Source: Maribacter huludaoensis (lineage in GTDB: Bacteria > Bacteroidota > Bacteroidia > Flavobacteriales > Flavobacteriaceae). From it: 64,000 nt of DNA. Both the position numbers and the translations under genes were made by a program. Location of the stretch: the NCBI RefSeq assembly GCF_029350945.1, contig NZ_JARKMS010000001.1:2375-66374 (forward strand), in the 5' to 3' direction. Below are positions 1-7,184 of this stretch, piece after piece. The notes under the pieces are model-generated. The model had not been told where the DNA came from and searched no databases. It worked only from the letters and a program-made list of their open reading frames with translations. The stretch's first letter is position 1, and every line of letters begins with the position of its first letter.

Positions 1-2495
1 GTTCCGTCGCCTCCGGCATTTGGCTGTGCTTGCTCTACAACGGTAACGATACTTTCATCATCGGTTGTACATGGAGCAGTTGCTGCAACTGTATACGTGT
101 GAGTACCATCGCCATTGTCCGTCCACGTTCCGCCGGTATCGGGTGAACCTGTCAACTGTGAGAACAAGTCCACATTGGTGAATGTATCACCTTGGCAAAT
201 GTTCAATGTTCCGTCGATTCCTGCATTTGGTTGTGCCTGCTCGGTTACGGTTACAATACTTTCGTCACCAACCGTACATGGAGCAGTCGCTGCTACAGTA
301 TACGTATGTGTACCATCGCCATTGTCCGCCCACGTTCCGCCGGTATCCGGGGAACCGGTCAGTTGCGCGAACAAATCTGCATTCGTAAATGTTTCGCCTT
401 GGCAAATGTTCAATGTGCCATCAATGCCTGCATTTGGTTGTGGTTGCTCGGTTACCGTTACGATGCTTTCGTCATCGGTTGTACAAGGTGATGTTGCTGC
501 TACTGTATACGTGTAGGTGCCATTGCCATTGTCGACCCATGTTCCGCCGGTATCGGGTGAACCTGTCAACTGTGAGAACAAGTCCACATTGGTGAATGTA
601 TCACCTTGGCAAATGTTCAATGTTCCGTCGATTCCTGCATTTGGTTGTGCCTGCTCGGTTACGGTTACAATACTTTCGTCACCAACCGTACATGGAGCAG
701 TCGCTGCTACAGTATACGTATGTGTACCATCGCCATTGTCCGCCCACGTTCCGCCGGTATCCGGGGAACCGGTCAGTTGCGCGAACAAATCTGCATTCGT
801 AAATGTTTCGCCTTGGCAAATGTTCAATGTGCCATCAATGCCTGCATTTGGTTGTGGTTGCTCGGTTACCGTTACGATGCTTTCGTCATCGGTTGTACAA
901 GGTGATGTTGCTGCTACTGTATACGTGTAGGTGCCATTGCCATTGTCGACCCATGTTCCGCCGGTATCCGGGGAACCGGTCAACTGTGCGAACAAATCTG
1001 CATTCGTGAATGCATCGCCTTCGCAAATATTCAATGTTCCATCGATTCCCGCGTTTGGACAAGTATATACTGTAATATTAACTGTAGCATATTGTGTATA
1101 ACCTCTTGCATCCGTTATTCCATAAATAAAAGAATCAGGACCTGTAAAGTCTGTACTTGGTGTATAAGTAATGTAATCATCTTGAGGATCGGTGGGTGAA
1201 CCGTTTTCGTTTAACGAAATACTACCGTTGGTGGGTGTACTAACGATAAATATAGCTCCTGAATTAGGACCGTTGCCTCCAAAATCATCATTATTGGTAA
1301 CTAAAATATCAATGGAATTATTCTTTTCTACCGTAGCGCCATCATCTAAAGGAACAGGAAAAAAACTATCTGTAGTATCATCAAGTAAATTACCATCTGT
1401 ATCATCACCATCATCTGAAATGTCAACCGTATCATCTGGACCGTATGGACTATCTGCCAATACACTTACCTGATTGATTACTCCTCCTTCATCAATTTCA
1501 TTTGTAGTCAATACATGGCCAGCAGTATATGTCGCCACTTCATTTGGCAAAAGAGTTCCTTCTAGAGAACCCATTGTAGAAGATAAGAAATTTGGCGGGG
1601 TACTTAATCCTATACTATTTCCACTAGCATCTTTAAAAGTATCGGTTACATCAACATTCGTAACTTTTACGTTACCGGTATTTTCAATTGTTATAGTGTA
1701 ATCCACTGAATCTCCTGCTTCTACAGGAGAACTAAAATTATTAACTACAGTTTTGGTAATTTCAATCTCAGGTTCTGCAATAATTAAGTTAGATATCACA
1801 AATTCTACATCTTCTTGAAAAAGTGAAAGTAACCCCGATACAGAAACATCCATATCTATAGAATTTACCGCTTCATCCATTCTCATGGTTCCTCCGCCTG
1901 TACCATAAAATGAATTATCACCACACTCGCCCCCATTAAAACTCAAAAGAGCATCGGCATCTATTGTAAATTCTGTATTTGTGAATTGAAAAATATCGCC
2001 ATTATTACCAATATTGGTCCATGAGCCGTTGGTAGATTCAAACACACCTGCATTTGTTCCTGTTAAAATACCCAGAGGAAGAAGACCATATGTACCAACT
2101 TTATCTACATTTAAAAACGGGTTGGTAATGAACACCTCATCTCCGGTTATCGCATCAAAAAAATGAAATGCTATTGTTCCCGTAAATAATGGATTGATGG
2201 AAACACCTAATGAAGTTTCCCCAAAAACCGCAGGATCTGGATTACCATAAGTGTTGTTAGAAATACAACCCATAATCTCATTTCCCGTAATTGAGACTCC
2301 GCCCGTAATTCTACATTCAACTCTTACAAGTCCATCTGAACTTATAGATTCCCAAGTGGAAGATGCTGGTTTTTGCACCCAACTGGTCGTGTTTTGAGAA
2401 AATAATGATATAGGAAAAAGAAAGATTACTAAAAAGCAGAAAATCCCCTTCCATATAGTATTTTCAATAGTATGTCTTGATTTAGTTTGGATCAT
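1..2495 (-). CDS. Large repetitive secreted surface protein (adhesin-like), 3' end outside window
   Basis: The frame is open from an ATG at 2495 to the left edge without a stop, giving at least 831 residues. Residues 1-34 form a signal peptide ending in LFSQ. The next ~200 residues are an unassigned, probably beta-rich N-terminal region. Residues ~240-350 (start PEIEITKTVVNN) resemble a DUF11-type repeat. Residues ~380-478 (TPTNGSISL...YTPSTDFTGPDSF) resemble a cadherin/Ig-like domain. From ~480 the protein consists of 69-residue repeats starting PNAGIDGTLNIC. Such proteins in Flavobacteriaceae usually end in a type IX secretion C-terminal domain; that end is not visible here, so export by T9SS is inference. 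Likely an extracellular adhesin or matrix protein. Confidence 0.85.
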   Translation of the reverse strand, partial: MIQTKSRHTIENTIWKGIFCFLVIFLFPISLFSQNTTSWVQKPASSTWESISSDGLVRVECRITGGVSITGNEIMGCISNNTYGNPDPAVFGETSLGVSINPLFTGTIAFHFFDAITGDEVFITNPFLNVDKVGTYGLLPLGILTGTNAGVFESTNGSWTNIGNNGDIFQFTNTEFTIDADALLSFNGGECGDNSFYGTGGGTMRMDEAVNSIDMDVSVSGLLSLFQEDVEFVISNLIIAEPEIEITKTVVNNFSSPVEAGDSVDYTITIENTGNVKVTNVDVTDTFKDASGNSIGLSTPPNFLSSTMGSLEGTLLPNEVATYTAGHVLTTNEIDEGGVINQVSVLADSPYGPDDTVDISDDGDDTDGNLLDDTTDSFFPVPLDDGATVEKNNSIDILVTNNDDFGGNGPNSGAIFIVSTPTNGSISLNENGSPTDPQDDYITYTPSTDFTGPDSFIYGITDARGYTQYATVNITVYTCPNAGIDGTLNICEGDAFTNADLFAQLTGSPDTGGTWVDNGNGTYTYTVAATSPCTTDDESIVTVTEQPQPNAGIDGTLNICQGETFTNADLFAQLTGSPDTGGTWADNGDGTHTYTVAATAPCTVGDESIVTVTEQAQPNAGIDGTLNICQGDTFTNVDLFSQLTGSPDTGGTWVDNGNGTYTYTVAATSPCTTDDESIVTVTEQPQPNAGIDGTLNICQGETFTNADLFAQLTGSPDTGGTWADNGDGTHTYTVAATAPCTVGDESIVTVTEQAQPNAGIDGTLNICQGDTFTNVDLFSQLTGSPDTGGTWTDNGDGTHTYTVAATAPCTTDDESIVTVVEQAQPNAGGDG
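24..1058 (-). repeat. Five tandem 207-bp (69-aa) repeats with a 414-bp higher-order period
   Basis: Unit boundaries, read on the minus strand, are 1058, 851, 644, 437 and 230; a sixth, divergent unit starts at 23 and leaves the window (PNAGGDGT instead of PNAGIDGT). Each unit encodes one 69-residue repeat with the core GSPDTGGTW, an aromatic TYTYTVAAT strand and two cysteines (NIC and APC/SPC). Units alternate in type, so the block ~126-540 recurs essentially unchanged at ~540-954. That points to a recent 414-bp duplication of a two-unit block. Confidence 0.93.
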
Positions 2496-2850
2496 ATGCT
2501 AAAAAAAATCCATTAATACAATTTTCAGTTTTAATGGATATAAGTCTTACGTTAATTAAAGGTAACAGTAGCATAGTGACCACTAAACTAATTGTTGTCA
2601 ATACACCGAAAAGAACGGTATACTAGGTTAAACCTGTGGAAAGTATAAGCGAAGCAGTTAATTCGTCTGCTAAAAAGTGAATTTAATCGATTACATGTAT
2701 TTGTTTACCGATGGATATTATCGTTTTAAAAAAATAGGGCCGTCACTAAAAAAAAGAGAGGAAAAAAGTACAGGTTTACAAAAAACGGACTGTATTTAGC
2801 AAAGAATAATCAAAATTAATTCCTTGCTAAACCGTAAAAATAATTGTAAC
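2496..2850. other. Intergenic region, no gene found
   Basis: This AT-rich gap lies between the 3' end of the glycerate kinase gene and the start of the surface-protein gene, both on the minus strand. No convincing open frame was found. A match to the -7 element on the minus strand (CAAAATTA on the plus strand, 2811-2818) could be a distant promoter for the surface-protein gene, but the leader would be over 300 bases. A weak TACAG/CTGTA pairing lies near 2770-2793. Confidence 0.5.
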
Positions 2851-3975
2851 CTATTTAATTAAACTTGCAAAATTAAAGGTGGCATTTACAAGGTTGTCCC
2901 TACTCTGCTCCATAGCTTGATTTAAAGTAGAAATGCCTCTTACGATCGATGCCACATAATTTAACCCGAATTTTTGTTGTTGTGCAACGCTAATACTTAC
3001 CGAGCCACAGAGTGCGGCAACCGGTATATTCTTAGATTTAGCAGATTTTACTACCCCATCTATGGTCTTACCAGAAAGCGTTTGCTTGTCTAACTGACCT
3101 TCGCCGGTAATGATCCAATCTACTCCTTCAATAGCATTATCAAAATCTGCCAATTCTTTTATCAAATTATTACCAGAAATTAATTCGCCATTGAGAAAAA
3201 CAAGGGCGCCACCACCAACACCACCTGCTGCACCGGAGCCACTTACCTTCTGTAAATCGATTTCATAGCGATTCTTGATAATTTCTGCAAAGTTGCACAA
3301 ACCCTGATTTAGAAATATAATCTCATTTTCAGAAGCACCTTTTTGTGCCCCATAAATATAGGCGGCACCTTGTAGCCCATAAAAAGGATTGGTGACATCA
3401 CACGCGACTTTCACTTTTACCCCATCTAATCTATGATGCTTGTTGGAATCATCTATAGTTTTCACCTTTGAAAGATGTTTTCCTATTGGGGATAACTCCA
3501 GTCCTTTTTCATCCAAAAACCTAAAACCCAACGCATTTGCCATGCCCATACCACCGTCATTGGTAGCACTGCCGCCAATACCTAAAATAATTTCTGTTGC
3601 TCCTTTTTCAAGCGCATCATAAATTAATTCGCCTGTTCCAGATGTTGTCGTTTCCATGCAGTCAAACTCATCTACATTCAACAATTTTAATCCTGATGCT
3701 TCCGCCATCTCTATGTAGGCAATCTTTGTTTCATCAGAATATAAATAAGAAGCATTTATAGGTCTAAAAAGAGGATCGTTTACAGTTATGGTTACCGTTT
3801 CTCCTTTTATATAATGTTTAGCGACTTCCATGGTACCATCACCGCCATCTGCTAAAGGCTTTTTCAAAATTTCGGCATCATTGAACACCATTAGGAGTCC
3901 TTCCTCTACGGCATCACAAAATTCGAATCCGGTTAGTGAGCCTTTAAACTTATCTGGTGCTATTACAAATTTCAT
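2851..3975 (-). CDS. Glycerate kinase (GarK/GlxK family, PF02595)
   Basis: The enzyme phosphorylates D-glycerate with ATP in the cytoplasm, feeding lower glycolysis. The 374-residue length is normal for the family. Family landmarks are the N-terminal APDKFKGSLT (residues 6-15), PLADGGDGT (40-48), the glycine-rich GIGGSATNDGGMGMA and the C-terminal TGEGQLDKQTLSGKT. It is the last gene of a minus-strand operon, 10 bases after the symporter gene. A glycosidase of the family that includes glycosylglycerate hydrolases lies upstream, which suggests glycerate is released in this pathway. Family assignment is firm; whether the product is 2- or 3-phosphoglycerate cannot be read from the sequence. Confidence 0.93.
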   Translation of the reverse strand: MKFVIAPDKFKGSLTGFEFCDAVEEGLLMVFNDAEILKKPLADGGDGTMEVAKHYIKGETVTITVNDPLFRPINASYLYSDETKIAYIEMAEASGLKLLNVDEFDCMETTTSGTGELIYDALEKGATEIILGIGGSATNDGGMGMANALGFRFLDEKGLELSPIGKHLSKVKTIDDSNKHHRLDGVKVKVACDVTNPFYGLQGAAYIYGAQKGASENEIIFLNQGLCNFAEIIKNRYEIDLQKVSGSGAAGGVGGGALVFLNGELISGNNLIKELADFDNAIEGVDWIITGEGQLDKQTLSGKTIDGVVKSAKSKNIPVAALCGSVSISVAQQQKFGLNYVASIVRGISTLNQAMEQSRDNLVNATFNFASLIK

Positions 3976-3985
3976 TGCTATAAGA

Positions 3986-5590
3986 TTAATTTAAAATACT
4001 TGGTAATGCAACACTAAAAGCAACTATTGCAATAAAATACGCAACTAAAATTGCTACTTCTTTTTTACCGCTGTAATATTCGACCTCTAACCCTTCGTTC
4101 ACCTTTCTTTTAACCGTGTAGCTAACCCCAAGCGCTACCAATACGGTTACTAAACACCCCAGTGCATTCCACCAGAACCAAAAGATTTGAGGCACATATA
4201 GCCATAGGTAAACATTGAACAATACCCCAAATACTATACCTATATTGGCACCAAGAGCATGAGTTCTCTTAGTAAGAATTGCCAAAATAAAAGCTGCCAA
4301 AATTGGACCATAAAAAACAGAACTTATTTTATTGATGACTTCTATGACCGTACCTTCTATATTACCTGCAAAAAATGCAAAAAACAAACAGACCAGACCC
4401 CAAAAAATAGACAGTAACTTTGAATAGGTCATGTATTTTTTATCTGGCATATTAGGGTTGAATCTTTTTACGAAGTCTTCCATAGTTACCGCAGATAAGG
4501 AGTTTACCGTAGAACTCAAGGTAGACATAGCTGCTGACATGATGGCTACGATCAAAATACCGATTACCCCATTTGGCAAATACTTAATTATAAAGACCGG
4601 CACCATTAAATCTGCCTTTTTTCCCTGTAATGAAGTTATATTGGCTTGGTACACGGTTTCCATCTGTTCTTGAAAACTAACATCTTGCAACATCAATGTA
4701 CCCAACACAAGCCCCATAATGCAATAGGTCAATGTAAACGGAAAACGCAATAATCCGTTTGCCATCATCAGTTTTTTAAGGTTAGACATGCTACTTGAAG
4801 ATAACAATCGTTGCGATTGGGTTTGATCGGTACCGTAATAAGAAGCATACAAAAAGAATCCGCCAATGACCATGGGCCAAAAACCAAATTCATCATTACC
4901 ATCGGCATTGTTAAACCCCCATTTATTAAAATCTACCGCTGTAATTCTATCAGTATCTACATGGGTAAGAAAATTATCTACTCCGCCAAGTTCGTTAAAT
5001 CCGAAATATAGACAAATGATTATACCTATAAACAGGATACTCATTTGAATGACATCGCCCCATATAACCGCTTTCATTCCTCCTTGAAAAGAGTAGACCA
5101 TGGTAATGAGTCCGATAATTAAAATGGAAATCCAAAAATCCAATCCAATTGTGGCCTGTAAGATTAAGGCCATAGTATATACCATAACCCCTGTAGCTAC
5201 AGACCTGCTAATTTGAAAAACGAAACTTATTAATAAACGCGATGAAGAATCAAATCTTTTCTCTAAATATTCATATACGCTAACAATACCTGACTTATAC
5301 AGTGTTGGTAATACCGCAATAAGCAAAAATGCCATTGCCAATGGTACACCAAATTCATACGTAAGCCACTGCATACCCCCACCATCTTTTAAACCGACGA
5401 AAGCAGGTGCCGAGATAAAACTTATGGCAGACAGTTGGGTTGCCATTGCCGATAAGCTTAATGGCAGCCATGATGTTTTACGACCACCCAAAAAGTAATC
5501 GCCACCAGAGTTATTTTCCTTGAACATGAAGCCCAAACCTAAAAACCCTGCTAAATAAACAACAATAATGATATAGTCAACGTAGTTCAT
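3986..5590 (-). CDS. Sodium:solute symporter (SSS family)
   Basis: This 534-residue inner-membrane protein has many hydrophobic segments. The N-terminal MNYVDYIIIVVYLAGF helix is followed by the family pattern GGDYFLGGRKTSWLPLSLSAMATQLSAISFISAPAF. It probably imports a small solute with Na+. It lies between the microprotein gene (3-base gap upstream) and glycerate kinase (10 bases downstream), in an operon with a GH63-type glycosidase and near a TonB-dependent receptor. The likely cargo is therefore the glycoside or its hydrolysis product once in the periplasm. Substrate is inference from context. Confidence 0.92.
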   Translation of the reverse strand: MNYVDYIIIVVYLAGFLGLGFMFKENNSGGDYFLGGRKTSWLPLSLSAMATQLSAISFISAPAFVGLKDGGGMQWLTYEFGVPLAMAFLLIAVLPTLYKSGIVSVYEYLEKRFDSSSRLLISFVFQISRSVATGVMVYTMALILQATIGLDFWISILIIGLITMVYSFQGGMKAVIWGDVIQMSILFIGIIICLYFGFNELGGVDNFLTHVDTDRITAVDFNKWGFNNADGNDEFGFWPMVIGGFFLYASYYGTDQTQSQRLLSSSSMSNLKKLMMANGLLRFPFTLTYCIMGLVLGTLMLQDVSFQEQMETVYQANITSLQGKKADLMVPVFIIKYLPNGVIGILIVAIMSAAMSTLSSTVNSLSAVTMEDFVKRFNPNMPDKKYMTYSKLLSIFWGLVCLFFAFFAGNIEGTVIEVINKISSVFYGPILAAFILAILTKRTHALGANIGIVFGVLFNVYLWLYVPQIFWFWWNALGCLVTVLVALGVSYTVKRKVNEGLEVEYYSGKKEVAILVAYFIAIVAFSVALPSILN

Positions 5591-5593
5591 ACC

Positions 5594-5680
5594 TTAGTTT
5601 TTAGTTTTTAGAATCAATAGACCAACCAATACAATGCTGAACATATAGAATGCAATTAAAAAGTAATCAATATAATACAT
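5594..5680 (-). CDS. 28-residue single-helix membrane microprotein, resembles TM1 of the adjacent symporter
   Basis: A complete ATG-to-TAA frame exactly fills the gap between the glycosidase stop (11 bases upstream) and the symporter start (3 bases downstream). It begins MYYIDYFLIAFY and continues hydrophobic to a short basic tail ending KTKN, so it should be one membrane helix. Seven of its first 22 residues match the symporter N-terminus at the same positions (M1, Y3, D5, Y6, I9, Y12, G20) and several others are conservative. It may be a small symporter subunit or regulator, or a remnant of a duplicated symporter start. No database match was checked. Confidence 0.55.
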   Translation of the reverse strand: MYYIDYFLIAFYMFSIVLVGLLILKTKN

Positions 5681-5691
5681 GATTTATAATT

Positions 5692-7005
5692 TTAGTCTGT
5701 ATTTACCATGTCTATATACAAAGCTGCACTCCACGAAAAATTGTTACCTCCGTATCCCGTCTGATTTTTATCTCCGGTATCTCGTCTACAGTCAAAATAT
5801 TCGTAAAAACCGTATTGCTCAATCAGTTCTAAACTGTCTTTTTTAATCCGCTCTGCTAGATCTGTGTAACCGTTACTTCTTAGCCCACGAAAAAGCATCC
5901 AGTTCATATTGATCCACACAGGACCTCTCCAATATTTTCTAGGATTAAAACGATCATCAGTAGGATCAAACGATGCACATAGGTATTTATCTTCTCCACC
6001 GAACTTCTCCATCATTGTTTTCACTAAAACCTGAGCTCTTTCTTCAGATGGAATATGTGCGAACAAAGGTGAAAAAGACGATGAAGTAATGTGACGAATA
6101 GGTTTCTCGTTTCTTAAATCATAATGCACATATGCCCCTAATGCCGCATCGAACAACTTATCATTGAAAATTTTAATACTTTTTAATTGCCATTGAGATA
6201 GCGTTGCAATTTTATCTTCATGACCCCCGATCAATTCATATAATTCAATTAACGCCTGATTAGATTTTATAAGCATTGCATTGAACAATGGATCTTGAAC
6301 CAAAAAGGGGGATAACTCGGCAATTTTAGCATCATCATAATTGTGCTCTTTAGCAATATCGATAAGGTGCAGATAATGATCATACTCCCTTTTGGTAGGG
6401 CGCTGGGAAGCATCTACATGCGTAGTATCTTTTCTAACAAATGTATACTCCGGCGGATTCATGGTTTTCCAGATATCATCCCATACTGGGGAGTTGTCCG
6501 TACCAGATTCCCAGTTATGATAAATGTAGACCAACCCTTCATCTTTTGGGTCTCTATTTTTGTAGAAATACACGTGATTGTCAAATACCTTATCAATCTC
6601 TTCTTTGATAAAGTGCAACATATCATCCTTATCTTCTGCAATACGATACATTTCTTGTAACACAAAACCAGAAACCGGTGGTTGTGTCATACCAGTAGAT
6701 CTATATTTTTTTGATGATAAAGGATGCAATTCAGATTGATGAAAATCTGCCCCAGGGAAATAGGAATCGTTCTCCGTATGAAAAACAATATGTGGTATAA
6801 ATCCGTTTTCCCACTGTGCATCAAACAAGGTTCTCATTTCGGTTTTAGCCTTTTCTACATCGTAATGTGCAAAACCGATAGCTATAAAACCTGAATCCCA
6901 CTTCCATTGAAAAGGATACAGCCCTGCACTAGGTATTGTAAATCCACCTTCTTGAAAATTTGCATCCAAGATCGCAATAGCCTTCTTATATATTTCTTTC
7001 TTCAT
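5692..7005 (-). CDS. GH63/trehalase-like glycosidase, probable mannosyl-/glucosylglycerate hydrolase
   Basis: The 437-residue protein lacks a signal peptide and is probably cytoplasmic. It matches the (alpha/alpha)6-barrel clan of trehalase and GH63. Visible landmarks are YPFQWKWDSGF (residues 30-40), HNWESGTDNSPVWDD (163-177) and a C-terminal YEYFD...GYGGNNFSWSAAL (401-429). By analogy with mannosylglycerate and glucosylglycerate hydrolases, D170 would be the general acid and E402 the base. The length is close to those hydrolases and far shorter than processing glucosidase I. A glycerate kinase in the same operon supports a glycerate-releasing reaction. Clan assignment is strong; the exact substrate is inference. 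Confidence 0.8.
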   Translation of the reverse strand: MKKEIYKKAIAILDANFQEGGFTIPSAGLYPFQWKWDSGFIAIGFAHYDVEKAKTEMRTLFDAQWENGFIPHIVFHTENDSYFPGADFHQSELHPLSSKKYRSTGMTQPPVSGFVLQEMYRIAEDKDDMLHFIKEEIDKVFDNHVYFYKNRDPKDEGLVYIYHNWESGTDNSPVWDDIWKTMNPPEYTFVRKDTTHVDASQRPTKREYDHYLHLIDIAKEHNYDDAKIAELSPFLVQDPLFNAMLIKSNQALIELYELIGGHEDKIATLSQWQLKSIKIFNDKLFDAALGAYVHYDLRNEKPIRHITSSSFSPLFAHIPSEERAQVLVKTMMEKFGGEDKYLCASFDPTDDRFNPRKYWRGPVWINMNWMLFRGLRSNGYTDLAERIKKDSLELIEQYGFYEYFDCRRDTGDKNQTGYGGNNFSWSAALYIDMVNTD

Positions 7006-7110
7006 ATTTTGTAATAAACAACCTCAGCAACTAACCTACGAGGCATTGAATTGAAAACTTAGTCCTTTTATCGACATAAGTATCAACATATTAATTATTG
7101 AAATATCGAG

Positions 7111-7149
7111 TAAAAAAACACATTGGCAATTGTCTAGACTACCAATGTG
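7111..7149 (-). terminator. Intrinsic terminator after the TonB-dependent receptor gene
   Basis: Perfect 8-bp arms CACATTGG (7119-7126) and CCAATGTG (7142-7149) enclose a 15-nt loop. Read on the minus strand the hairpin is followed by a run of T residues (A7112-A7118 on the plus strand). It separates the receptor gene from the glycosidase-symporter-kinase genes, which lie downstream on the same strand. Confidence 0.8.
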
Positions 7150-7184
7150 CCTATCAATAAACTTAAACGAACAACAAATTCTTT

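Noticed and set aside
115-1009. Several overlapping plus-strand open frames with repeated, similar translations
   Set aside because: They are antisense shadows of the minus-strand repeat protein. The 207-bp repeats keep all frames open, and the minus frame alone has a signal peptide and sensible domains.
24-1058. Regular repeats considered as a CRISPR array or satellite DNA
   Set aside because: The 207-bp units are coding, contiguous and without spacers; they translate as 69-residue protein repeats.
7006-7110. Search for a second LacI operator or promoter before the glycosidase operon
   Set aside because: No AAACGTTT-type palindrome and no TAnnTTTG match on the minus strand were found in this stretch.
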